Assembly (NCBI GenBank): GCA_963772935.1
Contig: CAVYZK010000008.1
Coordinates: 62,001-126,000 of the forward strand
Source: JANNNF01 sp963772935
GTDB lineage: Bacteria; Pseudomonadota; Alphaproteobacteria; Rhodobacterales; Rhodobacteraceae
Direction: 5' to 3'
DNA: 64,000 bases
Below, piece by piece: positions 28,009-37,271 of the stretch. A program made the position numbers and the translations under genes. Under the pieces are notes generated by a model. That model was not told the DNA's origin. It was given only the letters and a program-made list of their open reading frames with translations, and ran no database searches. Numbering within the stretch: position 1 is the stretch's first letter; each line of letters opens with the position of its first letter.

Positions 28009-29094
28009 TCAGAACAGTGACAACTGATCGCCCGACCGCACAGGTGGGGCGAACAGGTCGCAACGAAGGGGCGGCTGTGGCACCACCAGCCCGGCCTTGG
28101 CGACCGCAATCGCAAACCGCTGCGCCATCAACTCGGCCCAAATGCCCTGCCCCCGCATTCGTTTGCCAAAGGCGGGGTCATAGTCCTGCCCGCCGTGCAG
28201 CTCGCGCACCCGGCCCATGATCTTGGCGGCCCGGCCCGGCACATGGGCGGCCAGCCAGTCCTGAAACATCTCCGACACCTCGCGCGGCAAGCGCAAGCTG
28301 ATGTAGCTTGCGGCGACAGCGCCCGCGTCCTTCGCGGCGGCCAGAATCGCTTCAAGCTCATGGTCGGTCAGGCCCGGAATGACCGGGGCCACCATCACCC
28401 GCACCGGAACCCCCGCCTCTGCCAGCCGCCGGATTGTGGCAAGACGGCGGGCGGGGGCGGCGGCCCGTGGCTCCATCCTCCGCGACAGATCAGGGTCAAG
28501 CGTGGTGATCGAAATGCCCACCCGCGTCAGCCCCTGCGCCGCCATCGGGGCCAGCAGGTCCAGATCTCGTTCCACCAGCGTGCCCTTGGTCGTGATCGCA
28601 ACCGGATGAAGATGGGCAGACAGCACCTCCAGCACCTCACGCATCACACGGTACTGCGTCTCAACGGGTTGATAGGGATCGGTATTGGTGCCAATCGCAA
28701 TCGGGGCAACGGCATAGGATTTCGCCCGTAATTCCCGGTCCAGCACCAGACCGATCCCCGGTCGCGCGATCAGCTTGGTTTCAAAGTCCAAGCCCGGCGA
28801 CAGGTTCAGATAGGCATGGCTGGGCCGCGCAAAGCAATAAATGCAGCCATGTTCGCAACCGCGATAGGGGTTGATGGACCGGTCAAACGGCAGGTCGGGT
28901 GAGGTGTTATAGCTGATCGCCGAGCGCGCCACCTCGACCCGCACCTCGGTGCGCAGCAGGCGGTCGTCATGCGGAATATCCCAACCGTCATCAACGCCTT
29001 GCAGGCTCCGCCCTTCAAACCGGCCGGTCGCGTTATCTTGCGCGCCACGCGCCCGCGCCCGTTGCCCCGGTAAGATGCCATCGCCCTGTGTCAT
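28009..29094 (-). CDS. PA0069-family radical SAM protein
   Basis: Protein of 361 residues with the radical-SAM [4Fe-4S] triad in YRGCEHGCIYCFARPSHAY (CxxxCxxC). It shares blocks IGTNTDPYQPVE, ITTKGTLVERDLDLL and LPREVSEMFQDWL with the spore-photoproduct-lyase-like, PA0069 family. The family is widespread but its reaction is not established. It is divergent from the corrinoid protein and convergent with bmt. Confidence 0.9.
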   Translation of the reverse strand: MTQGDGILPGQRARARGAQDNATGRFEGRSLQGVDDGWDIPHDDRLLRTEVRVEVARSAISYNTSPDLPFDRSINPYRGCEHGCIYCFARPSHAYLNLSPGLDFETKLIARPGIGLVLDRELRAKSYAVAPIAIGTNTDPYQPVETQYRVMREVLEVLSAHLHPVAITTKGTLVERDLDLLAPMAAQGLTRVGISITTLDPDLSRRMEPRAAAPARRLATIRRLAEAGVPVRVMVAPVIPGLTDHELEAILAAAKDAGAVAASYISLRLPREVSEMFQDWLAAHVPGRAAKIMGRVRELHGGQDYDPAFGKRMRGQGIWAELMAQRFAIAVAKAGLVVPQPPLRCDLFAPPVRSGDQLSLF

Positions 29095-29249
29095 CTGGTC
29101 AATCTAGAACATAAAGTGAACAAATGCCAGCCAGTTCCCGCCCAAATCTGCTTGCTGTCGGCTTTCATCCGGGGCATGTCGGAAACAAGGAAGTGTGGGC
29201 GTCGGTTTCGGCTCATGCACAGTGGAAATCTAGCCCTCAGGAGCGCCCC

Positions 29250-29945
29250 ATGGCCGACGATGAAATCATCCTCTCAGAGCTTTCCGATGATGAGCTGGTC
29301 CTGCAAATGCATGACGATCTCTATGACGGTCTGAAGGAAGAGATCGAGGATGGCGTGAACATCCTGCTGGAACGCGGCTGGACGCCCTATGACGTGCTGA
29401 CCAAGGCGCTGGTGGCGGGCATGACCATTGTGGGGGCAGACTTCCGCGACGGGATTTTGTTCGTGCCCGAAGTGCTGCTGGCCGCCAATGCGATGAAGGC
29501 GGGGATGCATATCCTGAAACCGCTGCTGGCCGAAACCGGCGCGCCGCGCATGGGCAAGATGGTGATCGGCACCGTCAAGGGCGATATCCACGACATCGGC
29601 AAGAACCTTGTGGCCATGATGATGGAAGGTGCCGGGTTTGAAGTGCTGGACCTGGGCATCAACAACTCGGTCGATAAATACATCGAGGCGCTGGAGCGCG
29701 AGCAGCCCGATATCCTCGGCATGTCGGCCCTGCTGACCACCACGATGCCCTATATGAAGGTCGTGATCGACACCCTGAAAGAAAAGGGCATGCGCGAGGA
29801 TTACATCGTGCTGGTCGGCGGCGCGCCGCTGAACGAAGAATTTGGCAAGGCCATTGGCGCCGATGCCTATTGCCGTGATGCTGCCGTCGCGGTGGAAACC
29901 GCCAAGATGTACGTCGCACGCAAGCATAACCAACTGAACGGCTGA
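29250..29945 (+). CDS. Corrinoid (B12-binding) methyltransferase carrier protein
   Basis: Protein of 231 residues with a B12-binding module: an N-terminal helical cap (LYDGLKEEIEDGVNILLERGWT) and the Rossmann-like domain with GDIHDIGKN, whose His ligates cobalt, then GMSALLTTTMPYMK and VLVGGAPLNEEFGKAIGAD. It is of the MtbC/MtgC type, which carries methyl groups in methylamine or betaine demethylation. The ATG at 29250 (MADDEIILSEL) is chosen over an upstream frame; AGGAG lies just before it. It ends in a strong terminator. Confidence 0.93.
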   Translation: MADDEIILSELSDDELVLQMHDDLYDGLKEEIEDGVNILLERGWTPYDVLTKALVAGMTIVGADFRDGILFVPEVLLAANAMKAGMHILKPLLAETGAPRMGKMVIGTVKGDIHDIGKNLVAMMMEGAGFEVLDLGINNSVDKYIEALEREQPDILGMSALLTTTMPYMKVVIDTLKEKGMREDYIVLVGGAPLNEEFGKAIGADAYCRDAAVAVETAKMYVARKHNQLNG

Positions 29946-29968
29946 GTTTGCACGCCATGCTAAGAGGA

Positions 29969-30000
29969 CCCGCGCAAGCCAATGCTTTGCGCGGGTTTTT
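29969..30000 (+). terminator. Rho-independent terminator of the corrinoid protein gene
   Basis: CCCGCGCAA (29969-29977) pairs with TTGCGCGGG (29987-29995), followed by five T residues. Confidence 0.9.
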
Positions 30001-30063
30001 CTTTGCATGCCCCCGCGATTTGCGCCACGCTGACCTGCCAGCCCTTGCCGCAGAAAGCCCCTG

Positions 30064-30427
30064 ATGCCCGCCCTTGACCCCGCCACCCTAAGCAGTTTGC
30101 GTGCCTCGCTTGCCGCAGCCCGCAGCAAACCCGACGCACAGCGCCTTGCTGCCCTGACAGGCGTGATCGACGATCTGTTGACCGCCTTTGGCCGCCAACT
30201 CCGGCCCCGTGACGGTGGATAATCTGGGCGATGTGACGATCCGGGGGCAGCAGCGCCTTACGCTGACCACAGGCCTGTCCACCCTGACCATGACGTCGCA
30301 GGGCGATATCGCGATCAAGGGCAACAACGTGTCGGTCAAGGCCACCAGCGACGTGCCGATCAGCGGGTCAAAGATCATCGACCGGGGCAGCGTCTCCATC
30401 GGCGGCAGCAAGATCGGCAATAACTGA
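30064..30427 (+). CDS. Hypothetical small protein (frameshifted)
   Basis: Unrecognised protein of about 121 residues if one T of TTT near 30187 is extra. The first part (MPALDPATLSSLRASLAAAR ... VIDDLLTA) is helical; it then joins LAANSGPVTVDNLGDVTIRG. The second part has alternating polar and hydrophobic residues with repeated G-D/N turns (GDVTIRG, GDIAIKGNN, GSVSIGGS), which suggests a short beta-solenoid-like tip. This resembles C-terminal tails of spike proteins in composition only; I make no functional claim. Length is 3n+1. Confidence 0.55.
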
Positions 30428-30495
30428 CGCAATGGCGTGGAAAGCTCTTGGAAAAGCCGGACAACCGCCCCAGATTAATGGCAGAGGAGAGTGTG

Positions 30496-30651
30496 ATGCC
30501 CCTACCCTATTTCCTTGCACTGATCGCAACCGTCATCGCCGCTGCCGGGGCCACCTTGGCACTGGCGTTCTGGGCGCATGTTCCCTTGGTTGCTCTTGGC
30601 TTTGCCGCCCTTGCCGGCAGCCTTATCCTTGGCGCGCGGCAGTGGCGATAG
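30496..30651 (+). CDS. Small two-helix membrane protein, hypothetical
   Basis: Protein of 51 residues (MPLPYFLALIATVIAAAGAT ... ALAGSLILGARQWR) with two hydrophobic segments that would form a membrane hairpin. A GAGGAG site lies eight bases upstream of the ATG at 30496. Its stop overlaps the GTG start of the DUF1638 gene, so the two are likely co-translated. I do not recognise the family. Confidence 0.7.
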   Translation: MPLPYFLALIATVIAAAGATLALAFWAHVPLVALGFAALAGSLILGARQWR

Positions 30652-31280
30652 CGCTGGATGACAAGACATTAACCGAAACCGGCCTGCCGCCTGCGCAATC
30701 TGGCCGGGTACTGCTGATTGCCTGCGGAGCGTTGGCGCATGAAATTGTCGCCTTGCGGCGTGCGAATCGCTGGGATCATCTTGATCTGCAATGTCTCCCC
30801 GCCAATCTGCATCTGTGGCCCGACCGGATCACGGCGGCAGTAGAGGCCACTGTCCTTGAGCATCGCGCCGACTATGACACCATCTTCGTCGTCTATGCCG
30901 ATTGCGGCACAGGCGGGCAGTTGTTCGAAAAGTGCAAGGAACTGGGGGTTTCGATGATCGAAGGCCCGCATTGTTATTCGTTTTTTGAAGGCAACGCAGC
31001 CTTCGCTGCCCACCCTGACGAATTCACAGCCTTCTATCTGACCGATTTTCTTGTCCGGCAGTTTGATGCTTTTGTCTGGAAACCGATGGGTTTGGACAGG
31101 CACCCCGAACTGCGCGACATGTATTTCGGCAATTACACCAAGCTGGTCTATCAGGCGCAGACCAATGACCCGGGCTTGGACGCCAAGGCGGTGGACTGTG
31201 CCCGCCGCCTGGGGCTGGCCTATGAACGCCGCTTTACCGGCTATGGCGATCTGGCCACAGCGCTTGAAACGCTGACTTAA
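30642..31280 (+). CDS. DUF1638 domain-containing protein
   Basis: Protein of 212 residues assigned to DUF1638 (LLIACGALAHEIVALRR, VYADCGTGGQLFEKCKELG, EGPHCYSFFEG, FYLTDFLVRQFDAFVWKPMGLD). The start is GTG at 30642, overlapping the preceding membrane protein gene. DUF1638 genes are often next to corrinoid methyltransferase genes. The conserved Cys and His residues hint at metal or cofactor binding, but no reaction is established. A role in methylamine/betaine one-carbon metabolism is suggested by context only. Confidence 0.85.
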   Translation: MAIALDDKTLTETGLPPAQSGRVLLIACGALAHEIVALRRANRWDHLDLQCLPANLHLWPDRITAAVEATVLEHRADYDTIFVVYADCGTGGQLFEKCKELGVSMIEGPHCYSFFEGNAAFAAHPDEFTAFYLTDFLVRQFDAFVWKPMGLDRHPELRDMYFGNYTKLVYQAQTNDPGLDAKAVDCARRLGLAYERRFTGYGDLATALETLT

Positions 31281-31438
31281 TAATCAAACGTCCCGCGGCG
31301 GAACAGACCGTTTGCAACAGCCGTTTTGCGGGTCTTGGCCTCAGCCGGGGTATCAGCCGCGCGGACATAATCGCGCTCGATTTCGTCAATGATCGGCAGG
31401 CGGAACAGATCGAAGATGGCAGTCAGGTGGCGGATCAT
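31277..31438 (-). CDS. Small conserved-looking protein, 53 residues
   Basis: Short gene of 53 residues (MIRHLTAIFDLFRLPIIDE ... ANGLFRRGTFDYY). It has an excellent AAAGGAGGG site seven bases before the ATG at 31438. Its stop overlaps the DUF1638 stop by three bases on the opposite strand. The sequence is amphipathic at the N-terminus and basic in the middle. I do not recognise a family. Confidence 0.72.
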   Translation of the reverse strand: MIRHLTAIFDLFRLPIIDEIERDYVRAADTPAEAKTRKTAVANGLFRRGTFDY

Positions 31439-31539
31439 GGGACCCTCCTTTGTTTCGGGTTCATGCTGCCAATATAGATGCTGCGTCGCAGCATAAAACC
31501 CGCCACTTGCGGATGGCTGCCATGCGCTGACCGGGTAGC

Positions 31540-33183
31540 TTAGACCGCAAGCAGCGCCTTGGCGGCTTGGCGCGCGGCGTCTGACACCGTATCGCCCGCC
31601 AACATCCGGGCGATTTCCTCAACCCGCGCCGGGGCATCCAGCGCCGTCACGGTGGACAGGGTCTGATCGGCCACCACCCGCTTTTCCACCCGCCAGTGAT
31701 GCGCGCCCAAGGCCGCAACCTGCGGTGAATGGGTCACGACCAGCACCTGCGCGGTATCTGACAGCGCCTGCAAACGACGGCCCACGGCATCGGCGGTGGC
31801 CCCACCCACGCCCCGGTCAATCTCGTCGAATATCAGCGTCAGGCCGGGGGTGTCGCCGGTCAGGCAGACCTTCAGCGCCAGCAGAAAGCGGCTCAGCTCG
31901 CCCCCCGAAGCAATGCGGTTCAGCGGGCCAGACGGCGCGCCGGGATTGGTGGCGACGGTAAAGGTCACCGCATCGACGCCCTCTGGTCCCGGCTCACCCG
32001 CAGACAGTTCGGTCGCAAACACCGCGCGTTCCATCTTCAACGGGGCAAGTTCCCCCGCCATCGCCGCATCCAGCCGTTTGGCCGCCATCTGCCGCGCATC
32101 GCTGATCCGGTGGGCTTCGCGCAGAAACCCGGCCTCGGCGGCCCCAACATCCTGCTGCAGGCGGGCAAGCCCCGCCACGCCACCATCCAGCGCCGCCAGA
32201 CGCGCGCGCAATCCATCGGCAAAGCCGCCCAGATCATCGGGCAAAACGCCATGTTTGCGGGCAAGCGCGCGAATGGCGAACAGGCGTTCTTCGATGCTGT
32301 CCAATTCATGCGGGTTGAAATCGAGGGCGGCAAGGCAGCCCTCTACCCCCGACTGCGCCTCGCCCAACTCGATCAGCGCGCGGTTCAAGGCAGACAGCGC
32401 CCCATCCAGCCGCCCTTCGGCTCGGTCAGACGCGCCCTCCAGCCAGCGCAGCGCGTCGCGCATCGCACCTTCCGCCCCCTGCCCCGACAGCGCGGATTCG
32501 GCCCGCACGATATCGGCCCGGATCTTGGCCGCGCCCTGCATCGTCCGGCGACGGGCATCTAATGACGCCTCCTCGCCGGGGTCGGGCGACAGTTTGTCCA
32601 GTTCCGCCACCGCATGGCGCAGATAGTCTTCCTCGACCCGCGCGCGGGCGATGGCGTCTTCCGCCGCCGTAAGTGCCACCCGCGCCGTGCGCTGTGCGGC
32701 CCAGGCGCTGCGCAAGGGGCCAAGGTCCAAGGCGGCGAATGTATCCAGCAAGGCCCGGTGGCCCCGTGGGTTCAGCAGGCCCCGGTCGTCGTGCTGGCCA
32801 TGCAGTTCCACCAGACAGTCCGACAGATCGCGCAGCACCTCGCCCGTCACGCGGCGGTCGTTGACCCACGCCGTCTTGCGGCCATCGGCGGTGTTCACCC
32901 GGCGCAGGATCACCTCATCCTCAGCCTCGATCCCGGCCTCAACCAGCACGGCGCGGGCGGCATGACCGGGCGGCAGATCGAACACTGCCACCACCTCCCC
33001 CTGTGCCGCGCCCTGCCGTACCAGTTCGGCCCGGCCCCGCCAGCCCAGAACAAAGCCAAGCGCATCCAGCAAGATCGACTTGCCGGCCCCGGTTTCACCC
33101 GTCAACACGTTCAGCCCCGGCCCAAGGGCCAGGGACAGCCGATCGATGATCAGCACATCGCGTATTTCCAGAGATACCAGCAT
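31540..33183 (-). CDS. recN: DNA repair protein RecN
   Basis: SMC-like ATPase of 547 residues acting in double-strand break repair. Walker A is GETGAGKSILLDALG near residue 33, the coiled-coil arms are short, and the C-terminal Walker B/signature blocks are RIASGGELSRFLLALK and TLIFDEIDRGVGGATADAVG. The ATG at 33183 (MLVSLEIRDVLIID) is preferred over the GTG one codon upstream. It follows bamD after a palindromic repeat. Confidence 0.96.
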   Translation of the reverse strand: MLVSLEIRDVLIIDRLSLALGPGLNVLTGETGAGKSILLDALGFVLGWRGRAELVRQGAAQGEVVAVFDLPPGHAARAVLVEAGIEAEDEVILRRVNTADGRKTAWVNDRRVTGEVLRDLSDCLVELHGQHDDRGLLNPRGHRALLDTFAALDLGPLRSAWAAQRTARVALTAAEDAIARARVEEDYLRHAVAELDKLSPDPGEEASLDARRRTMQGAAKIRADIVRAESALSGQGAEGAMRDALRWLEGASDRAEGRLDGALSALNRALIELGEAQSGVEGCLAALDFNPHELDSIEERLFAIRALARKHGVLPDDLGGFADGLRARLAALDGGVAGLARLQQDVGAAEAGFLREAHRISDARQMAAKRLDAAMAGELAPLKMERAVFATELSAGEPGPEGVDAVTFTVATNPGAPSGPLNRIASGGELSRFLLALKVCLTGDTPGLTLIFDEIDRGVGGATADAVGRRLQALSDTAQVLVVTHSPQVAALGAHHWRVEKRVVADQTLSTVTALDAPARVEEIARMLAGDTVSDAARQAAKALLAV

Positions 33184-33192
33184 CACACGTCC

Positions 33193-33216
33193 GTAGGATG
33201 GGCAATCTGCCCATCT
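33193..33216. repeat. GTAGGATGGGC palindromic repeat
   Basis: GTAGGATGGGCAATCTGCCC lies between bamD and recN. It is nearly identical to the copies near 23211 and 46623. Confidence 0.7.
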
Positions 33217-33241
33217 TTGCCGGGCAGTCCGCCCATAGACC

Positions 33242-34100
33242 CTACAACCACTCGCCGCGCACCATCTGGCGGTACACTTTGCCCAGCCAACTGTTGCCCT
33301 TGGCCTCGGGGTTCAGGCCACGGCCTTTGAGCAGACGGAAGCTGTCATCGTAGAACGGGCTGGACTGGTAGTTGTAGCCAAGGATCGCCCCTGCCGTCTG
33401 GGCCTCATCGGTCAGGCCAAGCGCCAGATAACATTCGACCAATCGGTGCAGCGCCTCGGCGGTGTGGGTGGTGGTCTGGAAATCCTGCACAACGGTGCGG
33501 AATCGGTTGATCGCCGCCGTGTAATGCCCACGCTTCAGATAGTAGCGCCCGATTTCCATTTCCTTGGCGGCCAGGTGGTCGAACGCCAGATCGAATTTCA
33601 ACATCGCCGACCGCGCGTAATCACTGTCAGGATAGGTCTCAATCACGTCGCGCATGGATTGCAGCGCCTGGAAGGTCAGGCCCTGATCGCGGCCCACTTC
33701 GTCGATCTGGTCATAATAGGACAGAGCCATCAGATACAGCGCATAGGGCGCGTCTTCATCGCCCGGGATAGAAATCGAGGAAGCGTTGTGCGGCAGCGCG
33801 GGCTTCCTCATAATCCTTGGCTTTGTGATGGGTGAAGGCCTGCATGATCAGCGCCCGTTTGGCCAAGGCGGTGTAGGGGTACAGACGCTCCACTTCCTGA
33901 AAGTAGACCAAAGCCTCTTTCGGGCGCTTGGTCGTTTCCAGTTTCAGTTCGCCCTGCTCAAACAGCTCCTCGGCTGAATAGCTGTCCAGCCCGGCGTTCT
34001 TGGTCTTGCCCGCTGCCCCGCAGGACGCCAGCAAAACCACAAGTAGCGCCGTCGTGCCCAGTTTGGTGCCCAGACGCGCGCCCGATTTTCCGCCTGCCAT
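33242..34100 (-). CDS. bamD: Outer membrane assembly lipoprotein BamD (frameshifted)
   Basis: Essential lipoprotein of the BAM complex, about 286 residues. A lipoprotein signal ends at LLVVLLASCG (lipobox Cys), followed by TPR repeats (SAEELFEQGELKL, ALVYFQEVERLYPYTALAKRA, GRYYLKRGHYTAAINRFRTVV). The frame breaks near 33764: AAQRFLDFYPG must join DEDAPYALYLMALSYYDQID, which works if one G of GGG is extra; the length is 3n+1. As the gene is essential, a sequence error is the simplest explanation. It lies between lpxC and recN, as in other Rhodobacteraceae. Confidence 0.92.
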
Positions 34101-34295
34101 CTTCCGCCTATCCCACTGTGCCGCATCGGCAAGGTGCCATCAGAAGGGTCGCAAAGACCCGTCCGATACCCCCCGCCACACCGGCGATTTGCCTTGTCCT
34201 AGCACAGATAAATCCGGGGCGCAAAACGCCTTTGCGAGTTGATCCTGATGCAGGACAAGGCGTGTCGTTCGCGCCAAAGCCAGACAGAGGGCGGG

Positions 34296-35228
34296 TCAGC
34301 CGCGCCCTGCGATCCGCATGGGCAAATCGCCACGATGCACGCCCACGCCGGGCAGTTTTCCCACGGTCTGGGCCGAACAATCCACCATCCGGTAGGCGGA
34401 AGGGTCGGCAAACAGCGCCCGCAGCAACCGGTTGGTCAGCGCATGGCCCGCCCGGATGCCCGTATAGCGCCCGAGGATCGGCCCGCCCGCCAAAGCCAGA
34501 TCACCCAACGCGTCCAGCATTTTGTGGCGCACGGGTTCATCCGCATGGCGCAACCCACCCGGAGACAGGATGCGGTCGCCTTCAAACACCACGGCATTGT
34601 GAACAGTGCCGCCAAGCGCCAGCCCGTTGGCGCGCATCACATCGACATCCGACTGACGGCAAAAGGTGCGGCTGTCCGACAATTCGCGCACGAATGCACC
34701 ATTGGCCATATTCAGCGTCCGCGTCTGCTGGCCGATGGCCGCATCGTCGAAGTCGATGGAAAAGTCGATCTCCAGCATATCTGCGGGAACCAGACGCGCC
34801 ACAGCCTCACCGTCGCGCACCTCAACCGGTTTGAGAATGCGGATCGCGCGCACCGGGGCGTCCTGTTCTTGCAAACCGCAGGCAATGAAACCTTCAACGA
34901 ACGGCATCGAAGAACCGTCAAGGATCGGCACTTCCGGGCCGTCAATCTGGATCAGCGCATTGTGAATGGCGCAACCGGCCAATGCCGCCATCACATGTTC
35001 GATGGTGGACACTGTGGTGCCTTGCGCATTGGCGATCAGCGTGCACAGTTTGGAGGGCACGACCGTATCCCACCGGGCCTCGACCAAAGCGGCCGTCCCC
35101 GACAGATCAGTCCGGTGAAACACGATACCATGATCTGCGCCCGCCGGGCACAACGTCATGCGCACGGGCGCACCCGAATGCAGGCCAAGGCCCGTAAACG
35201 TGACCGCTGATTTCAAGGTGTTCTGCAC
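34296..35228 (-). CDS. lpxC: UDP-3-O-acyl-N-acetylglucosamine deacetylase LpxC
   Basis: Zn-dependent deacetylase of 310 residues committing to lipid A synthesis. The blocks STIEHVMAAL (Zn-binding His), DGSSMPFVEGF and VRHKMLDALGDLALAG (Zn ligands) are present. The preferred start is the GTG at 35228, giving VQNTLKSAVTFTGLGLHSG as in homologues, with AGAGG just upstream; an ATG 16 codons earlier is possible. It lies downstream of ftsZ after a terminator. Confidence 0.95.
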   Translation of the reverse strand: MQNTLKSAVTFTGLGLHSGAPVRMTLCPAGADHGIVFHRTDLSGTAALVEARWDTVVPSKLCTLIANAQGTTVSTIEHVMAALAGCAIHNALIQIDGPEVPILDGSSMPFVEGFIACGLQEQDAPVRAIRILKPVEVRDGEAVARLVPADMLEIDFSIDFDDAAIGQQTRTLNMANGAFVRELSDSRTFCRQSDVDVMRANGLALGGTVHNAVVFEGDRILSPGGLRHADEPVRHKMLDALGDLALAGGPILGRYTGIRAGHALTNRLLRALFADPSAYRMVDCSAQTVGKLPGVGVHRGDLPMRIAGRG

Positions 35229-35370
35229 AGCCAACCTCTTGCCAAGAATACACAGACGTATCCCTTTGTTCTGCATTTTAGGTAACTCTCATGTAGGCTG
35301 ATCACAACTCACGCTTTGTAACGGTATGTGACACGAAGGAAAAACAACCCAACCCATTGGTTTTGAAATG

Positions 35371-35397
35371 AAAAAGGCCCGGACATGCCGGGCCTTT
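35371..35397 (-). terminator. Rho-independent terminator after ftsZ
   Basis: On the minus strand AAAGGCCCGG and CCGGGCCTTT form a hairpin followed by five T residues. It separates the dcw transcript from lpxC. Confidence 0.85.
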
Positions 35398-35420
35398 CGT
35401 ATTCCTCAACGGAAGAAGTT

Positions 35421-37052
35421 TCAGTTCGCCTGGCGCCGCAGGAAGGCGGGAATCTCAATCCGCTCCTGATCCGGGCTCAGCTCCTGTTCGTCATCATAGC
35501 CGGTGACGGGGGGCTGCGTGCGGGCCGATTGGGTGGGGCGTTCGGGCTGGGCCTCCAGATGGCCCGCCATGCGGTTGATCAAAGACCCGATCCCAAAGCG
35601 CGGCTTGTCGGCGCGCGGGGCGGCGGCAGGGGCCGGAGTTGCGGCGCGTTGCACCGGGGCTGCGGCGGGGCGCTGCATGCCCGCATTCGGGTTCTTACCC
35701 ACAGCGGCTTGCAGACGGGCCATTGCCTCGGCCGAGGGCTGGCCAGCAGCACGCGGGCGCGGGGCGACAAACTCGGCGGCGTCAGCCTCGATCGCGGCAG
35801 GGGCTGCGCGCATCTGCGGCGCAGGCTGGCGATAGACGGGCGGCGGCAGGTCGTGTTCCAGCACGTCTTCGGGTTCCGGTTCCGGGCGGAAAGAGACAGC
35901 AGGAGCCTCGACCTGATCGAACAGGCTGGGGGCCACAGGCTGTGGCGCGGGCGGCACATAAGCGGGCGGGGCGACCTGAACCGTCAGCGGCATTTCGCGG
36001 CGGGGTTCGGGGGTCGGGTTGTGCAGGCCAAGCGGGGCTGCCATCGAGCGGCGGGTGACAGGGGCCTCGGCGCGGCTTGCGGCAGTGGCGTCGATGCCTG
36101 TGGCAACCACGGACACGCGCAGGCGGCCTTCCATCGTGGTGTCCAGTGTGGAACCCACGATGATATTCGCCTCGGGGTCCACTTTCTCGCGGATGATATT
36201 CGCCGCCTCGTCCAGTTCGAACAGGGTCAGATCATGGCCGCCGGTGATGTTGATCAGCACGCCCTTGGCACCGTTGAGCGAGATTTCGTCCAGCAGCGGG
36301 TTGGCAATCGCCTTCTCAGCCGCTTGCACAGCGCGATCTTCGCCCGTGGCCTCGCCCGTGCCCATCATCGCCTTGCCCATTTCGTCCATCACGGCGCGAA
36401 CGTCAGCAAAGTCGAGGTTGATCAGGCCGGGGCGCACCATCAGGTCGGTCACACCCTTGACGCCCTGATACAGCACGTCATCGGCCATGGCGAAGGCTTC
36501 GGTGAAGGTGGTCTTTTCATTGGCCAGACGGAACAGGTTCTGGTTCGGAATGATGATCAGCGTATCGACAACCTTTTGCAGCGCCTCAATGCCTTCTTCG
36601 GCCTGACGCATCCGCTTGTTGCCTTCAAACTGGAACGGCTTGGTCACCACACCCACCGTCAGCACACCCAGCTCGCGCGCGGCCTGCGCGATGATTGGGG
36701 CAGCACCCGTGCCCGTACCACCACCCATGCCAGCGGTGATGAAGCACATATGCGCGCCTGCCAGATGATCGACGATTTCCTCGATGGTTTCCTCGGCTGC
36801 GGCAGCACCCACCGTTGGGCGCGCACCAGCACCCAGACCTTCGGTCACTTTCATGCCCATCTGGATGCGTGCCGCCGCCCGCGATTGCTGCAAGGCCTGC
36901 GCGTCGGTGTTGGCCACAACGAATTCGACACCCTCAAGGTTCTTGTCGATCATGTTGTTGACGGCATTGCCGCCCGCCCCACCGACACCGAACACGGTGA
37001 TGCGCGGCTTCAGCTCTTCGCGCTGGTTGGTCATCATCAGATTGAGTGCCAT
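35421..37052 (-). CDS. ftsZ: Cell division protein FtsZ
   Basis: Tubulin-like GTPase of 543 residues that forms the Z-ring. The GTPase domain has GVGGAGGNAVNNMI, the tubulin signature GMGGGTGTGAAP and the synergy-loop region. A long Pro/Ala-rich linker of about 190 residues (typical of alphaproteobacteria) leads to the C-terminal peptide RIEIPAFLRRQAN. The ATG at 37052 (MALNLMMTNQREELKP) has AGGCGG upstream. A 220-base gap with a hairpin separates it from ftsA. Confidence 0.97.
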   Translation of the reverse strand: MALNLMMTNQREELKPRITVFGVGGAGGNAVNNMIDKNLEGVEFVVANTDAQALQQSRAAARIQMGMKVTEGLGAGARPTVGAAAAEETIEEIVDHLAGAHMCFITAGMGGGTGTGAAPIIAQAARELGVLTVGVVTKPFQFEGNKRMRQAEEGIEALQKVVDTLIIIPNQNLFRLANEKTTFTEAFAMADDVLYQGVKGVTDLMVRPGLINLDFADVRAVMDEMGKAMMGTGEATGEDRAVQAAEKAIANPLLDEISLNGAKGVLINITGGHDLTLFELDEAANIIREKVDPEANIIVGSTLDTTMEGRLRVSVVATGIDATAASRAEAPVTRRSMAAPLGLHNPTPEPRREMPLTVQVAPPAYVPPAPQPVAPSLFDQVEAPAVSFRPEPEPEDVLEHDLPPPVYRQPAPQMRAAPAAIEADAAEFVAPRPRAAGQPSAEAMARLQAAVGKNPNAGMQRPAAAPVQRAATPAPAAAPRADKPRFGIGSLINRMAGHLEAQPERPTQSARTQPPVTGYDDEQELSPDQERIEIPAFLRRQAN

Positions 37053-37225
37053 GTCTGTCCGCCTGCCTTTTTGTTTTTGTGCCGCATTGAACGCCGCTGC
37101 TTGCCGATGCCGGTCTTCTGCATGTCGTCCCAAACGCGCAAAAGCCTACTTACCGCCAATTCTATCCACAGATCGGATAAACGTCACGAAAAAAAGCACG
37201 TTTCCCCACAAAATATGGGGGAATG

Positions 37226-37245
37226 ATCCCGCTTTTAAGCGGGAT
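37226..37245. other. Hairpin between ftsA and ftsZ
   Basis: ATCCCGCTT and AAGCGGGAT form a stem with a two-base loop, in the 219 bases between ftsA and ftsZ. There is no U-run directly after it on either strand, so it may be an attenuator or a processing site rather than a terminator. A near-DnaA-box (CTATCCACA, 37162-37170) lies closer to ftsZ. Confidence 0.4.
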
Positions 37246-37271
37246 TTCGCTAGAGGCACCGGATATTGGGG

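Noticed and set aside
30064..30427. Prophage tail or VgrG gene
   Set aside because: Only a short beta-repeat tail is seen; there are no phage or secretion genes around.
35385..37226. 613-codon plus-strand frame opposite ftsZ
   Set aside because: It is antisense to an intact ftsZ, arises from the high-GC codon pattern, and has a low-complexity Gly/Arg/His-rich sequence.
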